A stretch of DNA of 40,518 nt from an uncultured Flavonifractor sp. (GCA_947384055.1 CANDFO010000017.1:1-40518); one strand, 5' to 3'. Positions 8,603 through 16,400 are shown, counted from the stretch's first letter. The notes: generated from the letters alone by a model not told the origin. Translations and numbers: made by a program.

Positions 8603-8631
8603 ATATTACCATAGACGCGCGGATATTTCCA
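8603..8631 (-). promoter_or_regulatory. Putative uppP promoter
   Basis: On the minus strand a TGGAAA -35-like hexamer, a 17-base spacer and TAATAT -10 lie 41 bases before the uppP start. The -35 match is partial (4 of 6). Confidence 0.4.
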
Positions 8632-8679
8632 TCATTTTCTCAGAACAGAGGCTGGACAGATGTACAGTTGTTGTTTTAC

Positions 8680-8779
8680 TATAGTCAAAGCGGTTCAAAA
8701 GGAGCAAATCGCTCCTTTTGAACCCTGCGGCGGAAATCGCCGCAGGGACCGCTCATGCGGCCCTGCTTTGGACTTCATA
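8680..8779 (+). repeat. Hairpin cluster, possible decayed element B relative
   Basis: Starts with TATAGTCAAAGCGGTT, close to the element B terminus, and ends with GGACTTCATA, a weak inverse match. Inside are a perfect 14-bp stem (GGTTCAAAAGGAGC/GCTCCTTTTGAACC) and a 10-bp stem (CCCTGCGGCG/CGCCGCAGGG). No coding signal is seen. The remaining gap between uppP and the merR-type promoter has nothing else I can name. Confidence 0.45.
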
Positions 8780-8891
8780 GAAGCCGCTGAAGCCTTCGCC
8801 GAAGGATGTTTTCATTCGGTTTTGTGCCTCCAACCCCTGTTGTGGATGGATCTGAGGAGAGCTGTATGCGCTGGGAAAAATTTTTTACCCC

Positions 8892-8922
8892 TTGACCCTG
8901 CCGCTGCGTCATGGTTTATACT
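8892..8922 (+). promoter_or_regulatory. MerR-type promoter/operator (19-bp spacer)
   Basis: TTGACC (-35) and TATACT (-10) are separated by 19 bases, the over-long spacing that MerR-family activators correct by untwisting DNA. An imperfect dyad, ACCCTG...CATGGT, lies in the spacer. It is 25 bases upstream of the regulator's ATG, which points to autoregulation. Confidence 0.78.
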
Positions 8923-8947
8923 TACCCCTGTCAGGAGGGATTGTGTT

Positions 8948-9718
8948 ATGGAGTATACGGTTTTGCAGATGGCGGAGCTGTCCGGCGTTACCCGCCGCAC
9001 CCTGCGGTACTATGACCAGATCGGGCTGCTCCGCCCGGCCCGCACCACGCCGGCAGGCTACCGCATTTACGGTCCGGCGGAGGTGGACCGCCTCCAGCAG
9101 ATCCTATTCTATCGGGCCCTGGGGCTGGCGCTTCCGGCTGTCCGCGCCGCCTTGGACGACCCGTCTTTCCGGCGGCAGGAGGCGCTGCAGAGTCACCTGG
9201 AGGAGCTGGAGGGGCGGCGGAGAGCCCTGGACGCCCTCATCCTGACGGTACGACGGACACTGGATGCGGAACAAGGAGGAATGATCATGTCCGACCAGGA
9301 AAAATTCGAGTGTTTTAAACAAAAAGTTATCAGAAAAAACGAGGAGATCTACGGACCGGAGGTACGGGCCATGTATGGGGATGCGGAAGCGGATGCCGCC
9401 AATGCCCGGCTGATGGGCCGGAGCCGAGAAGCGTATGACGGCTGGACAGCGCTGGGGGAAGAAATCCAGGCGGGACTGGAGTCCGCTGTCCGGGCGGGGG
9501 TGGATCCCGCAGGCGAAGAGGGCCGCGCCCTTGCCCTGCGGCATCGAAGATGGTGCGCGTTTGGCTGGCCGGGGGCGGAGGAGCCGGAAAACCACGCCGC
9601 CTTGGCCGCCATGTACACCGAGGATTCCCGATTTACCGCATATTACGACAAGGAGGTGCCAGGCTGTGCGGCCTTCCTGCGGGCGGCGGTGGAGGCCGCG
9701 GCCAGGAGGCGGAAGTAG
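8948..9718 (+). CDS. MerR family regulator with TipAS ligand-binding domain
   Basis: A 256-residue TipA/Mta-like transcription factor. Residues 1-70 form the MerR winged helix (YTVLQMAELSGVTRRTLRYY followed by DQIGLLRP), then a dimerisation coiled coil (about 75-110). Residues 120-250 match the TipAS domain (MSDQEKFECFKQKVI, ARLMGRSREAYDGW, FTAYYDKEVPG), a globin-like fold that in TipAL traps thiopeptide antibiotics. The ATG at 8948 follows CAGGAGGG. Longer frames begin in the repeat upstream and are rejected. No resistance gene lies downstream in the same direction, so the target may be its own promoter or a gene elsewhere. A GGAMIM-type internal start for a short TipAS form is possible at MIMSDQEKF. 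Confidence 0.88.
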   Translation: MEYTVLQMAELSGVTRRTLRYYDQIGLLRPARTTPAGYRIYGPAEVDRLQQILFYRALGLALPAVRAALDDPSFRRQEALQSHLEELEGRRRALDALILTVRRTLDAEQGGMIMSDQEKFECFKQKVIRKNEEIYGPEVRAMYGDAEADAANARLMGRSREAYDGWTALGEEIQAGLESAVRAGVDPAGEEGRALALRHRRWCAFGWPGAEEPENHAALAAMYTEDSRFTAYYDKEVPGCAAFLRAAVEAAARRRK

Positions 9719-9723
9719 ACAGC

Positions 9724-9755
9724 GTGCGGCGGGACCCTAATGGGTCCCGCCGCAC
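9724..9755. terminator. Hairpin after the MerR-type gene
   Basis: A perfect 14-bp GC stem (GTGCGGCGGGACCC/GGGTCCCGCCGCAC) with a TAAT loop, 6 bases after the stop codon. It lacks a T tract and abuts element A3. Confidence 0.6.
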
Positions 9756-9758
9756 AGA

Positions 9759-10112
9759 CTGTCGAAAAAGGCCAAAGGCCTTTTTCGACAAAGGAGATAC
9801 GGCCTGCCGCGCGCACCCTTTGGGCACACTTGCAGGCCGAGATGTGTCATTTTCGAGGCACATGTCCCCGAAAATGACCAATTTTATAGTCGATGCGGTT
9901 GAGATGTGGTAAAAAGGAGGCGAGGGAAACCGGGGCGTGGCAAGGAGGAGAACGCGGGCGGGCTGACGCCCGCCAAGGACGACAACGCCGTCCACGCCCC
10001 GCTTTACCCGCCGAACTTTACCGATTCTCAACCGCTTCGACTATAACTTTGCCTTGCCGCCCAAGGACAGCAAAACTCTGTGAGGCTTTCCTGTAGGGGA
10101 AGTTTTTGACAG
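9759..10112 (-). repeat. Element A copy 3, interrupted by element B2
   Basis: Element A in reverse orientation. The right part is at 9759-9884 (terminal hairpin TGTCGAAAAAGGCC/GGCCTTTTTCGACA first, then the GTCATTTTCG hairpin). The left part is at 10046-10112 (AAAACTCTGTGAGGCTTTCC to TTTTTGACAG). Between them sits the 161-bp element B2. Compared with A2 the break falls just after GACCAATTTT, and roughly a dozen bases at the junction (GGCTTTATTTTG) have changed. Confidence 0.8.
9885..10045 (+). mobile_element. MITE-like element B copy 2 (161 bp), nested in A3
   Basis: Terminal inverted repeats TATAGTCGATGCGGTTGAGA and (right end, reversed) TATAGTCGAAGCGGTTGAGA match at 19 of 20 positions. Length and internal sequence match B1 at 3430-3590. 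It has no transposase. Its location inside element A shows B moved after A3 was in place. Confidence 0.8.
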
Positions 10113-10155
10113 ACTCACGCAGGTCCGTCGTAAAAGCTCCGGCAATGTCTTTCTA

Positions 10156-10318
10156 AGAACCTGTATTCATAACCGGGGCATGCTGGATGGGCGAGGATTT
10201 TTCCCGCCAGACAAGGAGATGTTCCGCAGCCATCCTGACGGATGGCAAGGGAAAGCGACCCAGTATGGCGGAAAAAAGACCGCTCAGTCGGCGTTCAACG
10301 GTTGTGAATACAGGTTCT
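10156..10318 (+). mobile_element. MITE-like element C copy 1 (163 bp)
   Basis: Bounded by AGAACCTGTATTCATAACCG and, reversed, AGAACCTGTATTCACAACCG: a 20-bp terminal inverted repeat with one mismatch. Internal GCCATCCTGACGGATGGCAAGG resembles the inverse of 36263-36287. A lone end of the family lies at 33391-33410. There is no coding capacity. It ends 11 bases from the 3' end of the TauE-like gene. Confidence 0.72.
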
Positions 10319-10329
10319 AATTTGTGGGA

Positions 10330-11118
10330 CTACAGAATACCGCTGTACCGAATGCCGTTGCATACGCTGATGCCGATAATAACCACCATCAGGGCAATAA
10401 ACAGGCGGTCTACGGCGGAATCTTGCAACTTCTTGTTCCACATGCGGCCGATCACGCCGCCGCCGATACCGCCCGCGACCATCAAACCCAGCACCAGGGG
10501 CCGGAAGGCCGGAACCCCTCCGCTCCAAAAGATGGACAGCAGGTTCAGAAGCTGGCTGAAAAAGATGATATACAGGCTGTTTGCCGCGGCGGTTTTGGTC
10601 TCCATGCCAAAGAAAAAATGCAGAACCACCAGATTAATGGGGCCGCCGCCGATGCCCAGGAAACTGGACATGCACCCCAGAGCCAGCCCAATCACTGCGC
10701 AGAGCGCTTTGTTTTCCACCAAACAGGTGCGCACACGGCTCCTGTTGACCGTATAGAGCAGCGTTCCGACGGTAACAATGGCCAGACACACCGCCTGCAC
10801 CGCGCCCACCCTGTCAGGCGCGTCAAAAAGGGCCCGCACCGCGGAAAAGAGGCGGCTGCCCAGCAGCCCCCCTACCGCCGCCCCCAGCGCCAGCGGCGTC
10901 CCCGTGGACAGGGATACCCGCCGCTCCCCGGCCAGCATCGCCCGGCCTACGGAATAGCAGCTCATGGACAGCACCGTGCAGCTGGAGAGAAAGCTGATGG
11001 TGGACACGCTCTCCAGATGGAGCAGATCCAGCACCGGCTTGATGATCACGCCGCCGCCGATGCCGCAGACGGCCCCCACGGTGCTGGCCAGCAGGCTGAC
11101 CAGAAAAAAAATCAGCAT
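10330..11118 (-). CDS. TauE/SafE family membrane permease
   Basis: A 262-residue integral membrane protein with about eight TM segments. TauE/SafE proteins are thought to export sulfite, organosulfonates or organic acids. The family glycine motif appears twice (AVCGIGGGVIIKPVLDL near residue 15 and GCMSSFLGIGGGPINL near residue 150), marking the two pseudo-repeats. The ATG at 11118 is chosen over an upstream in-frame start that lies inside the ROK gene. AAGGA lies 10 bases before it. It starts 13 bases after the ROK stop, so the two are co-transcribed. What it moves is unknown. Placement last in a sugar-phosphate operon suggests export of a breakdown product. Confidence 0.88.
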   Translation of the reverse strand: MLIFFLVSLLASTVGAVCGIGGGVIIKPVLDLLHLESVSTISFLSSCTVLSMSCYSVGRAMLAGERRVSLSTGTPLALGAAVGGLLGSRLFSAVRALFDAPDRVGAVQAVCLAIVTVGTLLYTVNRSRVRTCLVENKALCAVIGLALGCMSSFLGIGGGPINLVVLHFFFGMETKTAAANSLYIIFFSQLLNLLSIFWSGGVPAFRPLVLGLMVAGGIGGGVIGRMWNKKLQDSAVDRLFIALMVVIIGISVCNGIRYSGIL

Positions 11119-11131
11119 ACCCTTCCCGTCC

Positions 11132-12361
11132 TTACAGTTCGATATAGGTCTCCAAATCCTTGCAGATGGCCATGGCCGCGGCTCCCAGCGCCCCGCTGAA
11201 GGGGTCCGGCTCCACAAAGAGGAACCGCGTTCCTTTGCGGATGACGCCGCACAAATTCTGCCGCACCACGTCCATCAGACGCTCCCAGTTGGCCGGGCAG
11301 CGGAAGAGCTTGCCCTCAATGAGCATCAGGCTGGGACAGGCAAAATTGTTGATGTTGGCCACCGCCACGCCCAGCACATACACCGCCTGGTCCACAATTT
11401 CCGCCACATCCGCGTCCCCGGCGTCCTGAGCGGCTGTCACCTGCTCCACGGTGGGCCGTTCGCCGCCGCACAGCCGGTGCAGAAGGGGGGCTTTCCCCGC
11501 CTCCAGCGCCTCCACACAGCGGCGCAGAACCGCCGTGTCACTGGAATAGGCCTCCAGACAGCCCCGGTTGCCGCAGCTGCACGGCTCTCCCTCCGGCAGC
11601 ATCACCATGTGGCCCACCTCGCCGGCGCCCACTACCGAGCCGAAATCAGTGGCGGTATTGAGCACCAGGGGGCAGGCGATCCCCTGGTTGATGAAGAGAT
11701 AGGCAAATGTCTGCACATTCCCCAAATCCGCCCGCCGGAAGAGCTGAGCGCCGTAGGCCCGGGCGCAGGCGTTGTTCTCCACGCAAATGGGCCCCCTATA
11801 GCCTGTAAGCCGGGCCAGGTCGCTCCGGATATCCTTGTGGGTCCAGCTGTAGCTGGGCCGCACCTCCAGCACTCCCTGTCGGGCATCCACCAGCCCCGGC
11901 AGGCACACGCCGATGCCGGACACCTGCTCCAGCGTCATTCCGCAGGCGGTCAGGGCCCGCCGGATCATATCCCCGGCCAGGGCCATATTTTTGCCGTAAT
12001 CCCGCTGATCTCCGGCGTCTTCCCGGGTGTACAGGGCCCTGCCCCGGTAATCCAGCAGACAGACTGTCCGCCGGGATCCCTGAATCTCCACCCCGATAAA
12101 GTGGCGGGAGCCGGGTACGATGTCCACCAGACGGGCCTTGCGGCCCGCAAAGGGGGCCTTGGACGCAATGGGACCGGTCTCCCGGACAATGCCCTGCGCC
12201 ATCATGCTGTTGACGCTGGTGGTGATGGTGGGCAGGGTCAGCCCCAAATGCCGGGCGATCTCCGAGCGCTTGATGGGGCCGCAATGGTAGATGGTCTTCA
12301 AAATGGCGGCCTGATTTGCCGCTTTGATCCGGGACGGGTTGCTGCCCTGCTCCAATCGCAT
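11132..12361 (-). CDS. ROK family transcriptional regulator (NagC/XylR-like)
   Basis: A 409-residue repressor-type ROK protein. Residues 12-65 form a winged helix (NQAAILKTIYHCGPIKRSEI, then LGLTLPTITTSVN). The rest is a ROK sugar-kinase fold, with the zinc motif CSCGNRGCLEAY near 258-270. The ATG follows AAAGGAGG. NagC-type members sense GlcNAc-6-P or related sugars, which fits its position 95 bases downstream of nagA in the same direction. A possible operator is the AT-rich palindrome at 23902-23920. Whether the kinase site is active was not resolved. Confidence 0.92.
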   Translation of the reverse strand: MRLEQGSNPSRIKAANQAAILKTIYHCGPIKRSEIARHLGLTLPTITTSVNSMMAQGIVRETGPIASKAPFAGRKARLVDIVPGSRHFIGVEIQGSRRTVCLLDYRGRALYTREDAGDQRDYGKNMALAGDMIRRALTACGMTLEQVSGIGVCLPGLVDARQGVLEVRPSYSWTHKDIRSDLARLTGYRGPICVENNACARAYGAQLFRRADLGNVQTFAYLFINQGIACPLVLNTATDFGSVVGAGEVGHMVMLPEGEPCSCGNRGCLEAYSSDTAVLRRCVEALEAGKAPLLHRLCGGERPTVEQVTAAQDAGDADVAEIVDQAVYVLGVAVANINNFACPSLMLIEGKLFRCPANWERLMDVVRQNLCGVIRKGTRFLFVEPDPFSGALGAAAMAICKDLETYIEL

Positions 12362-12456
12362 GTTGCCCTCCTTTCAGAACCTGAATCACAGCGGGGGATG
12401 GAGCAGAGGAACCTTCCGCCCATCCCCCGCCCGAAACCGTAAACGCAGGTTCTGTT

Positions 12457-13599
12457 TTACCGAAAACGCATTCCCCGCAAAAAGACGGCTTCCACCCGGT
12501 TCTCCCCGTCCAGCACAACCAGGTCCGCGTCCTTACCGTCGGCAATGGAGCCCTTTCGGTCAAATACGCCGATAAGCCGGGCGGGATTTTCCGTCAGCAG
12601 GGGGAGCACCTCCTCCAGCGGCCGTCCGGTGTCCTCCAGCAGATTGCGCAGGGCGGTGTCCTGGGTCAGGGTGCTGCCTGCGCGGGTGCCGTCGGAGACC
12701 AGCTTTGCGTCGCCCGCTTCCACCACCACCTCGTTAACCCCCAGGTGATAATTCCCGTCGGGCAGGCCGGCGGCCATAATAGAGTCAGTAATGGCCGCCA
12801 CCCGGTCCAGACCCTTGGTCTTGAGAAGCAGGCGCACAATACCGGGATGGAGATGCCGCCGGTCGCAGATGGCCTCGCAGTACACATCGCTCTCCAAAAC
12901 GGCGCCCAGGATGGCGGGCCGGTGCTGGTGGAGCAGCTGCATAGCGTTGAAGGTGTGCGTGGCGGCGGCGGCTCCGGCAGCTATGGCCGCCATAGCGGTA
13001 TCGTAATCCGCCCCGGAGTGGCCAATGGCGGTGACAATCCCCAGCTCCCTGGCCGCGGGGATCAGCTCCAGCACTCCCTCCACCTCCGGAGAGACCGTGA
13101 GGTAGCGGATGCAGCCTCCGGCATGGTCCTGATAGGACCGCAGCAGCCCGGGGTCTCCCCGGCGCAGCAGATGCTCCGGCATAGCCCCCTTGTAGGCGGA
13201 GGCCAGGAAAGGACCCTCCAGGTGGATGCCCAGCAGCTCCGCCCCCCGGCCGCCGTGACGGTGGAAGTCCCGGCACTGGCCGATACACCACCGGGTCTGC
13301 TCCTCCGTGTCGGTGAGGATGGAGGCCAGAAAAGATGTGGTGCCGTTTCCGGCGAAAAATGCGGCGATCTTCTCCAAATCTCCGGTGGATGCGCCGTTGA
13401 CGTCCACGCCTACCGCGCCGTGGGTATGAATGTCCACGAAACCGGGGACGAGGGCTTTCCCGGCCAAGTCGATGACTTCGCCGGCGGCGGGGGCGTCCGG
13501 AGGCAGCAGGCGGAGCCTGCCGTCCTCCACAGCCACTGTCCGGCTTTGAAAGGCGTGGTCCACATAGACCCTGCCATTGATGAGATATCGGGTACTCAT
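12457..13599 (-). CDS. nagA: N-acetylglucosamine-6-phosphate deacetylase
   Basis: A 380-residue amidohydrolase that removes acetate from GlcNAc-6-phosphate to give GlcN-6-phosphate. The metal and catalytic set is intact: H58/H60 in VDIHTHG, E128 in GIHLEGPF, H194 in AIGHSGAD, H215 in ATHTFNAM and D272 in AITDSIMAAG. Length is typical. The ATG at 13599 follows GGGAGG. An upstream in-frame start overlaps nagB and is rejected. It lies 16 bases after the nagB-like gene. Intact chemistry here is the best evidence that the operon handles an N-acetylated amino sugar. Confidence 0.94.
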   Translation of the reverse strand: MSTRYLINGRVYVDHAFQSRTVAVEDGRLRLLPPDAPAAGEVIDLAGKALVPGFVDIHTHGAVGVDVNGASTGDLEKIAAFFAGNGTTSFLASILTDTEEQTRWCIGQCRDFHRHGGRGAELLGIHLEGPFLASAYKGAMPEHLLRRGDPGLLRSYQDHAGGCIRYLTVSPEVEGVLELIPAARELGIVTAIGHSGADYDTAMAAIAAGAAAATHTFNAMQLLHQHRPAILGAVLESDVYCEAICDRRHLHPGIVRLLLKTKGLDRVAAITDSIMAAGLPDGNYHLGVNEVVVEAGDAKLVSDGTRAGSTLTQDTALRNLLEDTGRPLEEVLPLLTENPARLIGVFDRKGSIADGKDADLVVLDGENRVEAVFLRGMRFR

Positions 13600-13615
13600 A
13601 GGCGCCTCCCGTCCG

Positions 13616-14437
13616 TTATTCCGGCAGATTGGCCACAAATTCGGTAATCCGCAGCAGGGCGTCCGGGTGCTCCTGGAGCAGGGTCACGGGGAAGTGCGCG
13701 GAGACCTCCCCATAGGCCGCGTGACGGGCCACCGCCCGGTGCCAGTCCCGGAAGCAGCCCAGCCGCACCTTCCGGGCACTGTAGATCTCTTTCATGCCGA
13801 TGGTGACGCACCAGCGGGGCATGTCGTCCACGGCCCCGTTCAGGTCTCCAATGGCGTTGGCTGTCCGGGTCTCTCTGGAAATCTCCAGCACCCGGGTGGG
13901 CAGCTCCCGGAACTGGTCCGGGGACAGCTCATCCTGGGCCTCGTTAAAAGCTACGTGGCCGTTGATGCCGATGCCGCCAAAGCAGATATCCACTCCGCCC
14001 AGCGCCTGAATCGTCCGCCACATATGCTCCGGGTCCCTGGGGTCGGGGAAAATCCGCTGCTCGGGAGGCATTACCAGCTCCGGCTTTACCCGGGTGTACA
14101 CCGCCCGGTCCATAAAGCCCCGGAAGCTGAGGGGATGAGTTTTGTCAACCCACTGCCGCTCATCGGTGAGGTACTCGTCCATGTTCAGGAACCACACGTT
14201 TTTCAGGCTGATATTTTCCCGGTTGACCTGCTCCACAAAATAGGGATACTGGCCCACCGGTCCCACCGGACAGATAAAGACGGTTTTTTCTCCCAGGGCG
14301 TTCTTTCGTTTGATCTCCTCCGTCATCTCCCGGGCAATGGCCTGAAACACGGCGGCGTTGTCCTCCATAACCGTAATGGGCAGCCTGGGGGACGCCAGAA
14401 GCTGCTCCTTATTGTAATAATAATAGTCGTGACGCAT
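13616..14437 (-). CDS. NagB-like glucosamine-6-phosphate deaminase/isomerase homologue
   Basis: A 273-residue member of the NagB/6-phosphogluconolactonase fold. NagB converts GlcN-6-P to fructose-6-P and ammonia. Conserved features: FLNMDEYL (D87) and GGIGINGHVAFNE with H161 and E166. Odd features: the aspartate that pairs with that histidine in E. coli NagB (GNDGH) is N159 here, and the N-terminal phosphate loop (PTGGTP in E. coli) reads CPVGPVGQYP. It may therefore act on a different sugar phosphate. The ATG at 14437 lies 1 base after the DUF4838 stop (TAATATG), with AAAGAGGG upstream, indicating translational coupling. Confidence 0.82.
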   Translation of the reverse strand: MRHDYYYYNKEQLLASPRLPITVMEDNAAVFQAIAREMTEEIKRKNALGEKTVFICPVGPVGQYPYFVEQVNRENISLKNVWFLNMDEYLTDERQWVDKTHPLSFRGFMDRAVYTRVKPELVMPPEQRIFPDPRDPEHMWRTIQALGGVDICFGGIGINGHVAFNEAQDELSPDQFRELPTRVLEISRETRTANAIGDLNGAVDDMPRWCVTIGMKEIYSARKVRLGCFRDWHRAVARHAAYGEVSAHFPVTLLQEHPDALLRITEFVANLPE

Positions 14438-14438
14438 A

Positions 14439-16292
14439 TTATCCCTCTTTACAGGCCTCCGCAGGGAAGCCGGTATATTTTTCTGTAACCTCCAGCACCC
14501 GGAACACATCCAGCCAGGGCTGGAACTCCGGTTCCCGCCGGCAGATCAACTGGCGCAGGGAACGCCAGGCCTCTCCGCTCTCCTCCGTCCTGCCCTGCGC
14601 GAGATATTCCAGAGCCCGGCCCAGAGCCAGAGCGTACTCCCGGTGATAGGCCAGCGCCGCCCAGAAGGGGCCGTTCTCCCTGCGGGCCTCCAGCACTGGG
14701 GCGAACTCCCGGCACACCCGCCGGACCTCTGCCATCCGGCGGGCCACGGCCGGATCTGTTCGCGGGCCCTTACCGTTGAGATAGTCGCAGCAGTTCAGGC
14801 GGGACAGCTCAGTCAGGTATGCCTGAACCGCCGGAGCACCCTCTCCATAGGCGGCCTGAAAATACTCGTCTATTATGGCCTCGGCATCCTCCGTTTCGTC
14901 AAAGAGGACCCGACCCATGACATAGTTTGGGAGAAAGTTGGGCAGTCCGGCCCGCAGCTCCTGGCAGCTGATATAACCGTTGAGTCCCAGCTGCCGCAGG
15001 GTCTTGATATCGCCCGCAATTACCCGGGAAATATGGACATAGCCCAAATCCCCGTAATGGGCCCGGCCCAGGGGGTAGTCGTAGAGAAAGCCGTCGCCCT
15101 GAAAACAGGCCTGCCACCCCCGCAGGAAGGCCAGGTTTTCCCTCAGGTTCGTGGGGAGAGTCACCTGATTACGCGCATAAACCGGGATGGGGGGCAGGTG
15201 CTCTCCCACCTGATAGGAGGACGCAAAAGTCCGGCTGATGGGGGCAAACATGAGAATAAACCGCTCCGGGTTGGCCAGCCGCGCCCGGACCGGCGGCCAC
15301 AGGAGCTCCTGATAGAGCAGAAAGACAATTCTGGTACGCAGCCCCTCTGCCGTCAGGCGGCGGTCAAGCGCGTTGAGCAGGTCCACGTACTGGTCGGACA
15401 GGGTGGTTTTTTGACAGTCTCCACACTCGCAGACGTTGTTGTACTCGTCGGCCAGCCAGACGTGGAGGCAGTCTGCGGCGGGATGCGTCCGGGCGTATTC
15501 CGTCACCTGGCTGACAAAGGCGTCCACCGCCTGACGGTTGTGGTAGCACAGGTTGGTGTCAGCGGGCACCCCCTTCCACAGGTCCCGCACACCGCCGATC
15601 TCAGCGGCCAGCGGACGTTTTTCCTCCGGCAGCGGGTGCGTCTCCGGGTCCCAGGACAGGGACGCATATCCCAGGCATTCCCCTGTCCAGCCGTGGCCGA
15701 CCTTGTGGAGGAGCAGGCCGCGCTCCTTGATGGCCCGCTCCAGAGCCGCGTCCTCCGCCTCCGCATCCGCAGGGGTATAGGGCTCCGGCTCCCGCAGGGG
15801 ATTTTTTTCGTGGCGGTACCAGCGGGCCAGGAAGATATAGGGACTTTTGAACTGCAAAAAGAAGCTGTTATACCCGGCTTTGGGCAGCCAGTCAATAGAA
15901 TCCAGGATATTTTCGAAGCTGTCGGCCCCCTCGATACAGACGCCTCGATGCTGGAAGGAGGCCTGCCGCTCATAGGCCGCCGTTAAGGACTGCCGAGAGA
16001 TGATGGGCACCGTCTCGCATGCCCTGCCCGGACCCGGAAACCGGCACCCCAGGCGGCGCAGAAAGTCGTATACACCCAGCAGGACAGCGCGGCCGCTGTT
16101 TCCGGTTATCATGCCCCTTTCGGGCGTCATGGATACGGAAAATCGGTCGGTCTCCCCCGCGCCCTCTGTTTTCAGAGCAATTGTCAGGGGAGGCCCCTCC
16201 CGAGGCAGCATCCGGGACAGGTAATCCTCCAGCTCCCTGGCGGCGAAGGCCAGGGGTGGGAGAGAAGAGTCAAAGCAGACGCGGAGATCCAT
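14439..16292 (-). CDS. DUF4838 glycoside hydrolase-like protein
   Basis: A 617-residue protein without signal peptide or TM segment, so probably cytoplasmic. The N-terminal 110 residues resemble the domain that precedes the barrel in GH20/GH67 enzymes (ARELEDYLSRML, VLLGVYDFLRRLGCRFPGPG). The central barrel carries the DUF4838 signature WLADEYNN followed by CECGDCQK near residues 280-297, where the acidic pair and the CxCxxC cluster are diagnostic. Residues 400-617 form a helical tail. The ATG at 16292 follows AGAGAGGAA. It is directly coupled to the nagB-like gene and 840 bases ahead of nagA, so hydrolysis of an imported amino-sugar glycoside or its phosphate is the likely role. No member that I know of settles the reaction. 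Confidence 0.8.
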   Translation of the reverse strand: MDLRVCFDSSLPPLAFAARELEDYLSRMLPREGPPLTIALKTEGAGETDRFSVSMTPERGMITGNSGRAVLLGVYDFLRRLGCRFPGPGRACETVPIISRQSLTAAYERQASFQHRGVCIEGADSFENILDSIDWLPKAGYNSFFLQFKSPYIFLARWYRHEKNPLREPEPYTPADAEAEDAALERAIKERGLLLHKVGHGWTGECLGYASLSWDPETHPLPEEKRPLAAEIGGVRDLWKGVPADTNLCYHNRQAVDAFVSQVTEYARTHPAADCLHVWLADEYNNVCECGDCQKTTLSDQYVDLLNALDRRLTAEGLRTRIVFLLYQELLWPPVRARLANPERFILMFAPISRTFASSYQVGEHLPPIPVYARNQVTLPTNLRENLAFLRGWQACFQGDGFLYDYPLGRAHYGDLGYVHISRVIAGDIKTLRQLGLNGYISCQELRAGLPNFLPNYVMGRVLFDETEDAEAIIDEYFQAAYGEGAPAVQAYLTELSRLNCCDYLNGKGPRTDPAVARRMAEVRRVCREFAPVLEARRENGPFWAALAYHREYALALGRALEYLAQGRTEESGEAWRSLRQLICRREPEFQPWLDVFRVLEVTEKYTGFPAEACKEG

Positions 16293-16323
16293 GGTCAGTT
16301 CCTCTCTTGCGCGCTGATTTTGA

Positions 16324-16359
16324 AAAACGGGCCCGATGGAACACCGCTCCACCGGGCCC
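16324..16359 (-). terminator. Rho-independent terminator of the ABC operon
   Basis: On the minus strand a 12-bp stem (GGGCCCGGTGGA/TCCATCGGGCCC, one G-T pair) is followed by GTTTTTC. It lies between the binding-protein gene and DUF4838. No separate promoter fits in the remaining 30 bases, so DUF4838-nagB-nagA expression may depend on read-through. Confidence 0.78.
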
Positions 16360-16400
16360 ACTGCGTTCTTTACATAAACAGAGTGCTATGGTGAAGGCCC

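Noticed and set aside
10324..12442. Long plus-strand frames opposite the TauE and ROK genes
   Set aside because: Shadows of genes with full motifs on the minus strand.
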